A stretch of 46,801 nt of DNA from an uncultured SAR116 cluster alpha proteobacterium (GCA_902623185.1 CACNSW010000013.1:1-46801); one strand, 5' to 3'. Positions 1-8,948 are shown, counted from the first letter of the stretch. Made by a program: numbers and translations. The notes: generated from the letters alone by a model not told the origin.

Positions 1-164
1 ACAGTGGGTTAGAAAAATTGCAAAACACCCCTCACCACCATCCTTTTTGCCTAATACGCGTCAACGCTTGGCTGGTAATCCCTGGAATCGCCAGGCATAG
101 TTCTTTTTGCAAAAAATCCAGACCCATGGCCAGCTAAATCAGGAGACGGGGATATTCGGAGCAG

Positions 165-623
165 ATGATGGAACTTGCAGACGAAATAGTAATACCAGCC
201 AAACGAGATTCGGTATATGCAGGCCTAAATAACATTAAAATTCTGAGAAAATGTATCCCAGGTTGTGAAGAACTGGTAGCCATAAGCGACACTGAATTGA
301 CTGCCAAAGTTGTTCTAAAAATCGGCCCCGTAAAAGCTAGCTTTAACGGTACAGTCACACTCGATAAGACGCGCGCACCCCAATGTTTCAGTCTCAGTGG
401 TCAGGGTGATGGTGGGGTCGCAGGTTTTGCTATGGGTGGAGCAGAGGTTGAATTGATCGAGGATGCAAGCAGCACAATCCTCAAATACGCTGCTAAAGCA
501 GAAACCGGTGGCAAGATTGCCCAGCTTGGCAACCGTCTGATTACCAGCACTGCCAAAAAGCTATCAAAACAATTCTTTGGTAATTTTGAGGCAGAAATGA
601 CACGGGACAAAGCAAAGGATTGA
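165..623 (+). CDS. coxG: CoxG-like SRPBCC-fold protein (CO dehydrogenase subunit G family)
   Basis: A 152-residue protein whose whole length resembles the CoxG family: an N-terminal stretch on excluding and counting ligand (IPGCEEL near residues 33-39), the IGPVKASFNG core, and a glycine-rich GDGGVAGFAMGG segment. CoxG proteins have a START/SRPBCC fold and are linked to maturation or membrane anchoring of molybdenum CO dehydrogenase; they are not catalytic. Two ATG codons stand in tandem. The second, at 168, is better spaced from the GGAG at 158-161, so the true start may be one codon later. It is convergent with the MobA-like gene and lies in a cluster of molybdenum-hydroxylase genes. No signal peptide or membrane helix is visible. 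CoxG-like proteins also accompany other xanthine-oxidase-family enzymes, so the link to CO itself is not proven. Confidence 0.85.
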   Translation: MMELADEIVIPAKRDSVYAGLNNIKILRKCIPGCEELVAISDTELTAKVVLKIGPVKASFNGTVTLDKTRAPQCFSLSGQGDGGVAGFAMGGAEVELIEDASSTILKYAAKAETGGKIAQLGNRLITSTAKKLSKQFFGNFEAEMTRDKAKD

Positions 624-658
624 TGGGTGCGGACTAGCTTGTGATGTCAACTCTGCTC

Positions 659-1285
659 CTAATCTTCCTCGATCTGTGATAGGGCGATCGGTGTGTCAAC
701 ATCAAAATGAATGCTGTCATCCGGCCATCCCAAACTGTTCAACGCATTTTTGTTTTCCGCAACAATGGTCCGCCCGCCTGCATCGCCAGTCAATGCCATC
801 AACCTGTCAAAAAATCCACGTCCCCATATCACGGGATTGCCCCGCTTCCCATCAAAAATAGGCAGTGTGATCCGATTCGGCGCATCGGTTAGGCCCGCGT
901 GATCTCGCAGCAGTGTTGCAATCAAATCTGATGTCACCCGCGGCATGTCCCCCAGCGCAATCAAGACTGCCTCATGAGTGCTAGCCTGATAATGGCGTAC
1001 ACCACAAGCCACCGATGAGGCCTGGCCAGACTGATAATCCTCATTATAGACGCATGTGACCGACAAGTCGGCGAGGGCAGCGGCGACTAGTTGATGTTCG
1101 TAGCCGGTGACAACAACTAGATCATTCAAACCACTCTCAACCAGCGCAAGGGTTGTTTGCCGGATAATTGGAACACCATTTATCAATGCCAGCAACTTAT
1201 TCTGCGATCCCATCCTTTGCGATTGTCCAGCGGCCAGAATTACCCCACCAATGGTTGCATTTGATATCCGCGACGTATTCACCAT
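659..1285 (-). CDS. MobA-like nucleotidyltransferase (MocA / CoxD-context molybdenum cofactor cytidylyltransferase type)
   Basis: A 208-residue NTP-transferase. The signature VILAAGQSQRMG lies at residues 15-26 and is followed by a conserved lysine (QNKLL); the metal-binding GDMP motif is near residue 112. The family includes MocA, which joins CMP to molybdopterin to form the cytosine dinucleotide cofactor used by xanthine-oxidase-family enzymes. Its place between coxG and an XdhC gene supports that role. The frame can be read back to a TTG at 1300, but the ATG at 1285 is the more likely start. The gene ends 36 bp from coxG, facing it, with no clear terminator between. A MobA activity (GMP transfer) cannot be excluded from sequence alone. 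Confidence 0.85.
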   Translation of the reverse strand: MVNTSRISNATIGGVILAAGQSQRMGSQNKLLALINGVPIIRQTTLALVESGLNDLVVVTGYEHQLVAAALADLSVTCVYNEDYQSGQASSVACGVRHYQASTHEAVLIALGDMPRVTSDLIATLLRDHAGLTDAPNRITLPIFDGKRGNPVIWGRGFFDRLMALTGDAGGRTIVAENKNALNSLGWPDDSIHFDVDTPIALSQIEED

Positions 1286-1331
1286 TTTGTGATACCCCAA
1301 TCAAATCTATAGGAACTTACTCCTCTTTCAA

Positions 1332-2312
1332 TCATTGTGATAGCTGAGGCATTCTCTCAGCGGCAATCATCTCAGCAAGGATTGAAACAGCAATTTCCGC
1401 TGGCGTCAGGGCGCCGATGCGCAACCCGGCAGGCCCTCGCAATCGTTGCAGGTTAACCGTATCAAATCCAGCCTCACTCAATCTGGCGCACCTGGCCGCG
1501 TGTGTCCGGCAAGACCCTAAACAAGCTATATAAAATGCATCACTGGCTAACGCCACTTTAAGACTTATATCATCAATTTTAGCATCATGCGTTAACGTAA
1601 CGACCGCTGTTCTTCCATCCAATTCAAGGGTAGGCATTATCTCATCGGGCCAACCCATAACGCAGTCTATCCCAGGAAATCGCTCGGCGACTATAAAGAC
1701 TTCACGAGGATCAACAACAGTGACACCATATCCAGCAAGTTTTGCCATCTGCGCTAGAAATTGCGTAATATGGACTCCTCCAACGATTATAACTCTTCGT
1801 GGGGGAGTATACACAAAGTAAAACAGGTTTGATGCCTCATCGAAAAAACTGTTTTTATGCAAGTACAATGATGATTGGTGCACAAGTTTTCCATCCTCAA
1901 CATCTAGACAAAGCGTAACTGTGCGCCGTGCCATTGCGTCAGCGGAAAAGCGTGCGATTATCTCTCTTTCAACTCCACCAAATCCTAACGGCGATACCAG
2001 AACTGCAATCTGGCCACCACAGGACAGACCCACGCCCCACGCTGTTTCATTTGTGACTCCAAAATTGAGGCGCCGCCCCACATTGGTTTTGATTGCATTG
2101 ATACCAGCTTCAATCACAGCACTCTCAACACATCCTCCAGACACTGACCCTTCAACGAGCATGTCGTCACGGATAATCATAGTGCTTCCGATAGGCCGCG
2201 GTGACGATCCCCACGTCTGGATGACAAAGGCAAGCGCTACACCATGGCCGTTGGAATGCCAATCTAATGCGCGATCAAAAAGTGAGATTTCCATTGGGCT
2301 AATGTCAAACAT
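1332..2312 (-). CDS. XdhC/CoxI family molybdenum-enzyme maturation factor
   Basis: A 326-residue protein of two XdhC parts. The N-terminal domain carries SVSGGCVES (glycines and cysteine near residues 59-61), and the C-terminal Rossmann-like domain begins around VIIVGGVHI and continues to VTLTHDAKIDD. XdhC binds molybdenum cofactor, promotes insertion of the terminal sulfido ligand and protects the cofactor until it enters the apo-enzyme; CoxI and CoxF are relatives in CO dehydrogenase clusters. The ATG at 2312 is chosen over an upstream TTG at 2339 because a GGA-containing ribosome site lies 7 bases before it. It reads in the same direction as the MobA-like gene, 46 bp upstream, and diverges from the 2Fe-2S subunit gene. 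Confidence 0.88.
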   Translation of the reverse strand: MFDISPMEISLFDRALDWHSNGHGVALAFVIQTWGSSPRPIGSTMIIRDDMLVEGSVSGGCVESAVIEAGINAIKTNVGRRLNFGVTNETAWGVGLSCGGQIAVLVSPLGFGGVEREIIARFSADAMARRTVTLCLDVEDGKLVHQSSLYLHKNSFFDEASNLFYFVYTPPRRVIIVGGVHITQFLAQMAKLAGYGVTVVDPREVFIVAERFPGIDCVMGWPDEIMPTLELDGRTAVVTLTHDAKIDDISLKVALASDAFYIACLGSCRTHAARCARLSEAGFDTVNLQRLRGPAGLRIGALTPAEIAVSILAEMIAAERMPQLSQ

Positions 2313-2676
2313 ACTTCGTTCCACACTTGTCTTATTCAATCCGCGCCGTTTTTTGAACCATGCGTAGTGCCGTCATTGATTGGCTGATTGCAGTTAACAG
2401 CGTAGGGTGAATAAATCCAACGCATCTCAAAAGTTTCACAATGAATCCAAAAGTAAAAAATAGGCCTTTGACAAAACAACAAACATTTCCTGGTAAACGC
2501 CTACAGACGAAGGCTTTGAAAAGCAACTGATCATTATCTCTGATACCCGTTAGCTTTTCATAGGTTCAAACATTCAACTTTACTCAGTGACAAAATCATC
2601 ACAGCATGCTTTGAATTAGGTAATTAAATCACGACGCGGTGCATAAAAAAATGAAAACCGCAATATTTAAAGAAAA
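2313..2676. other. Divergent intergenic region between xdhC-like and coxS-like genes
   Basis: This AT-rich gap of about 360 bp must hold the promoters of the two divergent cox-type units. I see no convincing -35/-10 pair, operator palindrome or RNA gene. A 29-codon, lysine-rich reading frame begins at the ATG at 2441 on the plus strand, and a 64-codon frame runs across on the minus strand. Neither has a recognisable product or a good ribosome site, so neither is called. Confidence 0.5.
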
Positions 2677-3147
2677 ATGGCAATCGTAGATTTCAAATTT
2701 AATGGTGAGTCAGTAAGCGCGGATGTCCCTGACAATACGCTACTGGTTGATTTCATCCGAGAGACGCTCGGCAAAACAGGAACCCATGTCGGTTGTGACA
2801 CCAGCCAATGTGGGGCCTGTGTCATTCATCTAAATGGTGTCTCGATAAAGTCATGTACTATGTTAGCAGTGATGGCAAATGGTCAAGAAATTACCTCAAT
2901 TGAAGGAATTGCTGGTGGTAAACGGATGCATCCTATGCAAGAAGCCTTTCATGAAAATCATGGTCTGCAATGCGGTTTTTGTACACCTGGAATGATTATG
3001 AGTGCCATTGAGTTGGTATCAAACAAACCTAATTTGACAGAGCAGGAAATCCGTGAAGGCCTCGAGGGTAATCTTTGTCGTTGCACGGGTTACCACAACA
3101 TAATTCAGTCAGTACAGTCAGCCGCGCGTGCTATGAGAGAAGATTGA
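2677..3147 (+). CDS. coxS: Xanthine-oxidase-family 2Fe-2S subunit (CoxS-like)
   Basis: A 156-residue iron-sulfur subunit with both expected clusters. The plant-type site has cysteines 40, 45, 48 and 60 (CDTSQCGAC ... C), and the C-terminal helical site has C99, C102, C134 and C136 (CGFC ... CRC). Length matches CoxS, NdhS and similar small subunits. It transfers electrons from the molybdenum site of the large subunit to FAD in the medium subunit. The start is an ATG with a weak AAAGAAA ribosome site. The FAD-subunit gene follows after 82 bp. The usual large molybdopterin subunit gene is not next to it and is not in the window. The true substrate could be CO, an aldehyde or an N-heterocycle. 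Confidence 0.93.
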   Translation: MAIVDFKFNGESVSADVPDNTLLVDFIRETLGKTGTHVGCDTSQCGACVIHLNGVSIKSCTMLAVMANGQEITSIEGIAGGKRMHPMQEAFHENHGLQCGFCTPGMIMSAIELVSNKPNLTEQEIREGLEGNLCRCTGYHNIIQSVQSAARAMRED

Positions 3148-3229
3148 CATGCCCATGACAATAACGTGTTAATGGGTGCCTAAGAGCATCAGCCGAGATC
3201 AAACCAGAGTTATGGAGTGAAACAGAACT

Positions 3230-4033
3230 TTGTATCAGACAAACTATATCAGAGCCTCAAGCACGAATGATGCTATAGCAAAACTTGGCGATGATGGAAA
3301 ACTAATCGCTGGCGGCATGACCTTACTACCTATCATGAAGCAGCGCCTTGCGCGTCCAAAGATGCTCGTGGACCTTGCTGACTGCGGCCTCGCAGGAATA
3401 GAAGATCTTGGTGATACAATTAAAATTGGATCAATGACAACTCATGTGGATGTCGAAACATCACAAATTGTAGCGAATGGTATTCCAGCACTAGCGACAT
3501 TAGCTGCAAAAATTGGCGACCGACAGGTACGAAATCGCGGCACTATTGGTGGATCAATTGCCAATAATGACCCTTCAGCATGCTATCCTTCAGCGGTTCT
3601 TGCGCTTCGAGCAACAATTCATACCAGCAACCGTGACATCGTCGCTGATGATTTTTTCATGGGCATGTTTGAAACGTCTCTTGAAGACAATGAAATCATC
3701 ACAGCAATCAGCTTTCCAAAGCCCACAGCGGCCGCCTACGCCAAGTTTCCAAATCCGGCATCACGCTTTGCCATGGTCGGCGTTTTTGTAGCTAAAAGCG
3801 AAACGGTGCGTGTTGCTGTTACAGGTGCAGGTGAGGATGGCGTTTTCCGTCATGAAGCATTGGAAATAGCGCTTACCGACCTGTTTGCTCCAGATGCTGT
3901 TGAATCTATAATCATAAGTAGTGATGAACTAATTAATGACATCCACGCCCCACGTGATTATCGCGCTCATCTCATTAAGGAAATGACAAAACGCGCTGTG
4001 ACAGCATGTAATCAATCACAATTTGTGTCCTAA
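3230..4033 (+). CDS. coxM: Xanthine-oxidase-family FAD-binding subunit (CoxM-like)
   Basis: A 267-residue FAD_binding_5/CO_deh_flav_C protein. The two FAD motifs of the family are readable: AGG at residues 27-29 (AGGMTLLPIM) and TIGG at 105-108 followed by SIANNDPSA. It passes electrons from the 2Fe-2S subunit to the final acceptor. The start is TTG: an in-frame TGA lies three codons upstream, and GGAGTG is 11 bases before the TTG. The N-terminus MYQTNYIRAS matches family N-termini. It is slightly shorter than CoxM of carboxidotrophs (about 290). The gene order S then M without L differs from canonical coxMSL, and a strong hairpin follows the stop codon. Confidence 0.92.
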   Translation: MYQTNYIRASSTNDAIAKLGDDGKLIAGGMTLLPIMKQRLARPKMLVDLADCGLAGIEDLGDTIKIGSMTTHVDVETSQIVANGIPALATLAAKIGDRQVRNRGTIGGSIANNDPSACYPSAVLALRATIHTSNRDIVADDFFMGMFETSLEDNEIITAISFPKPTAAAYAKFPNPASRFAMVGVFVAKSETVRVAVTGAGEDGVFRHEALEIALTDLFAPDAVESIIISSDELINDIHAPRDYRAHLIKEMTKRAVTACNQSQFVS

Positions 4034-4038
4034 TAAAA

Positions 4039-4090
4039 GGGGAGCCAAACTGCTTCAATTTTTTATGCAGTTTGTCGCCGATAGCTCTCC
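4039..4090 (+). terminator. Two-part hairpin just after the coxM-like stop codon
   Basis: The inner stem is a perfect 8-bp repeat, CAAACTGC at 4046-4053 with GCAGTTTG at 4067-4074, around a 13-nt loop. It sits directly on an outer 7-bp stem, 4039-4045 with 4084-4090, which has one G-T pair and a 9-nt bulge on the 3' side. No run of T follows, so it is not a classical intrinsic terminator. A transcript-end stabiliser or a processing site would fit equally well. Confidence 0.45.
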
Positions 4091-4274
4091 ATAATTGCAA
4101 GGAATTAAACCTGATACCATATCGGTGATCCATGAGTTTTTCACCAGCTAACATTACGTCTTAATTTTTGGAGTGCCTTAGATAAGATTTTTATTGTAGT
4201 AACAAACAAGCAGGGGTCAATTGATAAAGGCTCCATAATCTTAATCCAAGTCGCTTGTCGTAAGGAAGGTTTAA

Positions 4275-5066
4275 ATGAAAATTACTTTTCACGGTGTTCG
4301 CGGCTCTGTTCCCACATGTGGGGCAGAATTTTCAGAATTTGGAGGACACACTACTTGTATCGAATTGATGACAGATGAGGCCCAAATCATTTTGGACGCA
4401 GGTAGTGGTTTTCAGAATATCAAAATTCGTAATGATCGGCCCGTGATCATCTTGTTAAGCCATTTTCATCATGACCATATACAAGGATTAGGCTTCAACC
4501 GGGGTCTATTTTCCAGACAATGCGAAATTTTTATCTCTTCGGCGCTTTGCTCCGGCGAAGAAACCCACGGCTACATCCAGAGTTATTATGGTAGCAAATT
4601 TTTTCCAGTCGACCTTTTGTCTGAAATCCCACACCTAAAAATCAAGACTTTCAATGAAGTAAAGTCGATTTTTGCTCAGGCTTTCTATCTCAATACCTAC
4701 CAACTTAATCATCCTGGAGACTGCGCCGCCTACAGTATTGAAACTGCAACTACCAAGCTTTGCTGCCTTCTTGACAACGAATATAAGGAGAGTCAACTGG
4801 AGGGTCTCGTTGGCTTCACGGAAGGTGCAGAGTTGGCAATTTGGGATGGGATGTTTACTGATAATGAGCTAGAAAAATTTCTAGGCTGGGGTCATTCATC
4901 AATTGAGCAGGGAATAAGATTTCTGGATCAAACCAACTGCAAGCAACTCGCAATCACTCATCACGCTCCAGAACGTACAGATTATCAGCTAAGAAAAATA
5001 AAAAAAATAATAAGAAATCCTGATGTTTTTCTTGCTCACCAAAATCAGGGGATCCATCTCGGATAA
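4275..5066 (+). CDS. Metallo-beta-lactamase-fold hydrolase, cyclic-nucleotide phosphodiesterase-like
   Basis: A 263-residue MBL-fold protein with the N-terminal GVRGSVP-type opening of the COG1235/TaR3-like group, DAGSG near residue 41, and the metal motif HFHHDH at residues 63-68. Later metal ligands are plausible in LNHPGDC, LLDNE and the C-terminal THHAPERTD. Several proteins of this group hydrolyse phosphodiesters, and its genes often neighbour cNMP-binding domains. A good ribosome site (AAGGAAGG) precedes the ATG. The cNMP-binding gene begins 12 bp after the stop, so the two are very likely co-transcribed. I infer, but cannot show, that the pair degrades and senses the product of the nearby cyclases. 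Confidence 0.85.
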   Translation: MKITFHGVRGSVPTCGAEFSEFGGHTTCIELMTDEAQIILDAGSGFQNIKIRNDRPVIILLSHFHHDHIQGLGFNRGLFSRQCEIFISSALCSGEETHGYIQSYYGSKFFPVDLLSEIPHLKIKTFNEVKSIFAQAFYLNTYQLNHPGDCAAYSIETATTKLCCLLDNEYKESQLEGLVGFTEGAELAIWDGMFTDNELEKFLGWGHSSIEQGIRFLDQTNCKQLAITHHAPERTDYQLRKIKKIIRNPDVFLAHQNQGIHLG

Positions 5067-5077
5067 AGGGCAGCCCA

Positions 5078-5419
5078 ATGCAAAAACAAACTTTAAAACA
5101 ACATCAAACAATTTTTAAAGCTGGTGACACAGCTGGAACGGTGTTCCTCCTTGCAAGGGGATCCGTTGGCATATTTTTACCAACAAACGAAACCAAAGAT
5201 CCAAACTTTGTAATCCGCGAAAATGAGATCTTTGGAGAAATGGGCGTGATTGATGACGAACTCCGTATGGCTGATGCCAGATGCCTTGAAGAATGTGATG
5301 TCATTTCAGTGACAAAAGACGAGTTCAACACCTACCTCAATGAATCAAACATTTTTGTTCGCGGTGTAGTGGGAATTCTTTCCGACCGGTTGAGAAAAAT
5401 TCAAAAACCATCCAAGTAA
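5078..5419 (+). CDS. Stand-alone cyclic nucleotide-binding domain protein
   Basis: A 113-residue protein that is almost only a CNB (Crp-like) beta-roll: GDTAGTVFLLARGSVGIF near residues 16-33, then the phosphate-binding cassette FGEMGVIDDELRMADARC with its Glu and Arg, then a short C-terminal helix. There is no DNA-binding helix-turn-helix, kinase or channel part, so it should act as a cNMP-responsive partner of another protein. It is closely coupled to the upstream MBL hydrolase gene and lies within 6 kb of two cyclase genes. A role as regulatory subunit of the MBL enzyme is an inference from that coupling. Confidence 0.85.
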   Translation: MQKQTLKQHQTIFKAGDTAGTVFLLARGSVGIFLPTNETKDPNFVIRENEIFGEMGVIDDELRMADARCLEECDVISVTKDEFNTYLNESNIFVRGVVGILSDRLRKIQKPSK

Positions 5420-5460
5420 AGCCATTAGTAATTACGCTCTACCCTTGGATATTTTTATTA

Positions 5461-6618
5461 TTAATCGACGTGTTCCCACCATTTATCATTTGTTGGCAAT
5501 TCTGATAAGTCAACAAACTGGCCCAACAGCGGAGTCAGCACGCTCACATTTCTTTTTGCCGCTTCAGCAAGCACACGGACCGGAGGTTCAAACCAATCAT
5601 GCATTGATAATGTGAACATCCCCCAATGGATAGGCACCAATAGCTGACCATCCATATCTAGAACCGCCTGTACGGCTTCTTCTGGCATGTTGTGCACATA
5701 ACGCCAACGAGTGTTGTATTGACCAGAGTCCATGAAGACTAAGTCAACAGATCCGTAACGTTCACCAATCTCCCGGTAATGTTCAGCATAGCCGGAATCA
5801 CCACTGAAATAGACCGACTTGCCCAATGATTGAATCAGCCATGACGCCCACAACGATCGCTTTTCCTTATAAGGTCCCCTACGCCCAGAAAAATGCTGCG
5901 AGGGAGTGCAGATCAGATTCAAGCCATCAATCTGGGCCTCCTCCCACCAATCAAGCTCGGTAATTTTTTCAGGCGAGACGCCCCAACGTTCCAAATGTGC
6001 CCTTAACCCTAACGGGACAACAAAGCTGATGCCTTTGCTGCGCAACTGCTTAATTGTTTCCATATCGAGGTGGTCATAATGGTCATGCGAGACAACGACA
6101 ATGTCGACATCTGGAAGGGATGCTAAATCAATCACCGGTGGTTGGAAACGTTTAACAACAAAGCTCAAAGGTGACGCAGCATTTGAAAATATCGGGTCAA
6201 AGAGAACCACTTTATCATTGATGGACATTAGGATGGTGGAATGACCAAGCCAAACAAATTTTATATTTCCTGCACTTTCATGAAAGTCACTAGGCAATGG
6301 CGCTTTGCTTTCAGGCAACAAACCATCAGGCCGTGTTTTGTTAGTGTTAAAGAAGAAATTATTATTCCAGTTTTCCATAGGGTTATCCCAAAACCCAGGC
6401 CCGGACAGGACCGCATCCTGTTCCAGATTAACAAATTTATCCTCGCTTAAATTATAGTTTTCAGATTTTTTTATCCGCAGATAGCTATTGCCAGACGGCA
6501 ATGCACCAAACTGCTCACACCCCGAAAGATGAGAAAAAACAATTAATAGGCCAATGATCAGAACAAAAGTCACCCGGCGCAAATTCTTCTTCTTTTTTCT
6601 TCTGCACCGATACACCAT
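5461..6618 (-). CDS. Lipoprotein with metallo-beta-lactamase (NAPE-PLD/UlaG-like) domain
   Basis: A 385-residue protein. A very basic N-terminus (five lysines and several arginines) is followed by a hydrophobic stretch and the lipobox LSGC, with Cys34 as the predicted lipidated residue. The rest is an MBL domain of the NAPE-phospholipase-D type: LGHSTILM, LFDPIFS, VVVSHDHYDHLD, YFSGDSGY and a late HWGMF. Members cleave phosphodiester or lactone bonds, and some act on N-acyl-phosphatidylethanolamines. Export and lipidation place it at the cell envelope. It is convergent with the cNMP-binding gene and lies just downstream of the 7TM cyclase gene in the same direction (36 bp). Its true substrate is unknown. 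Confidence 0.85.
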   Translation of the reverse strand: MVYRCRRKKKKNLRRVTFVLIIGLLIVFSHLSGCEQFGALPSGNSYLRIKKSENYNLSEDKFVNLEQDAVLSGPGFWDNPMENWNNNFFFNTNKTRPDGLLPESKAPLPSDFHESAGNIKFVWLGHSTILMSINDKVVLFDPIFSNAASPLSFVVKRFQPPVIDLASLPDVDIVVVSHDHYDHLDMETIKQLRSKGISFVVPLGLRAHLERWGVSPEKITELDWWEEAQIDGLNLICTPSQHFSGRRGPYKEKRSLWASWLIQSLGKSVYFSGDSGYAEHYREIGERYGSVDLVFMDSGQYNTRWRYVHNMPEEAVQAVLDMDGQLLVPIHWGMFTLSMHDWFEPPVRVLAEAAKRNVSVLTPLLGQFVDLSELPTNDKWWEHVD

Positions 6619-6654
6619 TAATTGAATTACCTCACTGAACTGATTTTACATCAA

Positions 6655-8862
6655 TCACTTCGTCTCAAGCCTCTCAACTCCGTCCCAAGTCTTTGGGTTC
6701 CAACCCTCCTCGAGCAGTCTCTCGCAACGCTCTACAAAGAGTCTCGCAACAATATCATTTTCACCACTTAACAAGATAGCTTGGAATAGGTCGCGAGCCT
6801 TAGCAAATTTCTGGTTTTTATAAAGAGACATTGCTTCGTTGAATTGCGGCAGATCATCCCGTTTTGATCTGGCAATTTGTGGGGGTTCTGCATCAATCAC
6901 TTCAAAAACTTTGACCGGTCTGTCTTTACCCTTCACCACAACGCTATCGATTTCACGGCAGACAGTTTTGGCAGTGTCCAACTTCCTGAATGTATGTTCT
7001 GAGATAATGACCTTTGACCCGTAACGCTTGGTAAGCCCTTCCAGTCTTGAGGCTAGATTGACAGAATCGCTAATAACCGACCCTTCCATCCGGTCTGACT
7101 CACCAAGAGTGCCAAGCATCATCCGGCCCGAATTGATTCCGATGCCAACATTGATTCTTGGTGCCCCAGTTTTTTCCTGCTCATCGTTATAGCGATAAAG
7201 CTCCATTTGCATTTCAATCGCAGCTTTGACGGCATCTGCCGCCGAATCTGGAAACAAAGCCATCACCCCATCACCCATGAATTTATCGATATAACCGTTG
7301 TGAGCCCTGATGATTGGACCCACAAGACTTAAATATGCATTCACAAAAGCAAAGTTTTCGCCCGGTGACATGGCCTCAGAAATTTCTGTAAAAGATCTTA
7401 TGTCAGAGAACATTATACTCATCTCAACGACAACCTGATCACCAAGCCTAACGTCAAGTATACTATTCCTGCCCAGGTTCTTCAGCAACTGCGGCGGCAC
7501 GAAACGCTGATAAGCTTTGGTGAGGCTTATCTGCTGAGTCAATGCGAGATTTTTCATATCATTTAATTGCTGTGCCACGGCAAAACCAAATGTGATGAAC
7601 ATTGCCAACATCAAAAAGCCAACAACAGCCGATATTACCATCCAGGCTTGCCAGGAAAAACCAAATGCAAGAAACGTCACTCCAGTTATTGGCACAGCTA
7701 GGAATGGCAGGGCAAAGGAAATCATCAAAAATTTTGCATAGTTGCTGCCACGCCGCCATAATATAAAAGACAAAATTGCCGATCCAAGTAATAACAGCAA
7801 AAATGGTGGAATCAGGAAGCTTAGCTTTATAATACCTGGTCCCGCGCGGTCTGGAGGGTGTGCCACCAGGTCTAGGTAGGGTGCGCTTGGATAAGTCAGT
7901 GAAGATCCAACATGTACAAAAACAGAGATCAAATAGAAAGCGATTCCTAAAAGAAAAACCCGGTTGAGGAATGGGAAGTTATTGGGCAAATCAAGAGAAG
8001 TTCTAAAGAATTGGATCAGAAGCACAAAAAGCAGCGAAGTTGATGCCATACCCATCTCGACGTTGGACAGCCATAACGGCGGCATAATCACTGACGAAAG
8101 CGCCAAATACAAACAAGAATGGATAGAAATCTGAAACAGGCTTGCTGAAAGCCAAAAATAGCTGCCACGCCCTACCACGAACATAAACAAATAATAAAGG
8201 CCAAAAGCAGTGGCAATTGCGACAACTATTAGGTTGGTCGCCAGCCGGAAAAATTCGAGGAGACGAATGTCGTTCCATTTGCCAACAGTTATTCGATCAA
8301 GCCCATCGACCTTGCTAAAATATCTGTCAAAAGGTTTGCTGCGGAAAAAATTATAGATTGTGGTGATTTCACCTTGGGGCATCATCACAAGATAATGTTC
8401 ATTTAGTCTACCCTCATCAATCCAGTTATCCTTGCTGCTTGACCAGTAAGGGTACTCCACAACTCCACCGCTATGGTGGGCAAAAATCCGTTTTTCCTTG
8501 TTGAAATTATGTTTGATCCCAACGGCATCAGTAGGGAGTGTATTCTGGATACGCAAACGGACCCAATAGCCCTCTACAAGGGACTGATCCGCATGAAGTT
8601 TTGGCGCCCACTCAGCCTCTTTCAGGAATTCAAAAGTTGCTGTCTCATCAGCGCCCTCGAGGAATTCTAAATGAGTTGCTGGAATGGTTGCTGGCCCCCC
8701 TTCAGGAATAATAAAAACGGGGGATTGACGACCAAGTTGTTCGGAATGAGCCTGAAAAATAACTGTAACGGAAAAAAGTAAAGTTAGAGAGAGACCTTTA
8801 GAGTTTTTTAACCTCCGAAAAATTTTAATTAAATTTAACTTGAAAAAATTACTTTGGACCAC
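6655..8862 (-). CDS. Membrane class III adenylate/guanylate cyclase with 7TMR-DISM sensor
   Basis: A 735-residue receptor cyclase. A basic N-terminus and hydrophobic segment (residues about 24-37) lead into an extracytoplasmic 7TMR-DISMED2-like beta domain (about 50-190), then seven hydrophobic helices (about 207-430), then a class III catalytic domain (about 475-660). The metal aspartates are D487 in FSDIRSFT and D531 in MGDGVMALF; VNLASRLEG supplies the Asn/Arg of the active site. The C-terminal 70 residues look like a single TPR-like helical unit. It should make cAMP (or cGMP) in response to an external carbohydrate-like or other ligand. The start is GTG, with a GGGG-containing site upstream. 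It lies between an MBL lipoprotein gene and a second cyclase gene, all in the same direction. Confidence 0.92.
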   Translation of the reverse strand: MVQSNFFKLNLIKIFRRLKNSKGLSLTLLFSVTVIFQAHSEQLGRQSPVFIIPEGGPATIPATHLEFLEGADETATFEFLKEAEWAPKLHADQSLVEGYWVRLRIQNTLPTDAVGIKHNFNKEKRIFAHHSGGVVEYPYWSSSKDNWIDEGRLNEHYLVMMPQGEITTIYNFFRSKPFDRYFSKVDGLDRITVGKWNDIRLLEFFRLATNLIVVAIATAFGLYYLFMFVVGRGSYFWLSASLFQISIHSCLYLALSSVIMPPLWLSNVEMGMASTSLLFVLLIQFFRTSLDLPNNFPFLNRVFLLGIAFYLISVFVHVGSSLTYPSAPYLDLVAHPPDRAGPGIIKLSFLIPPFLLLLLGSAILSFILWRRGSNYAKFLMISFALPFLAVPITGVTFLAFGFSWQAWMVISAVVGFLMLAMFITFGFAVAQQLNDMKNLALTQQISLTKAYQRFVPPQLLKNLGRNSILDVRLGDQVVVEMSIMFSDIRSFTEISEAMSPGENFAFVNAYLSLVGPIIRAHNGYIDKFMGDGVMALFPDSAADAVKAAIEMQMELYRYNDEQEKTGAPRINVGIGINSGRMMLGTLGESDRMEGSVISDSVNLASRLEGLTKRYGSKVIISEHTFRKLDTAKTVCREIDSVVVKGKDRPVKVFEVIDAEPPQIARSKRDDLPQFNEAMSLYKNQKFAKARDLFQAILLSGENDIVARLFVERCERLLEEGWNPKTWDGVERLETK

Positions 8863-8948
8863 AAATGTTCAATCCCCACCCACTTTAGGCAACAGCATAA
8901 AGTCACAAATCCGCTACTGTATCATATTGCTCAACATCATTTTTTTCA

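Noticed and set aside
1-164. Search for the end of a CO dehydrogenase large-subunit gene at the left edge
   Set aside because: None of the frames resembles the C-terminus of that protein; the piece is too short to call any gene.
2332-2526. Minus-strand frame of 64 codons upstream of xdhC
   Set aside because: It overlaps the likely xdhC start region, has no known motif, and falls in an expected promoter region.
4275-5066. Idea that the MBL hydrolase is PhnP of the C-P lyase pathway
   Set aside because: The N-terminus and spacing fit the TaR3-like/COG1235 group next to cNMP genes, not PhnP with its extra zinc-binding cysteines, and it lies 12 kb from the phn genes.
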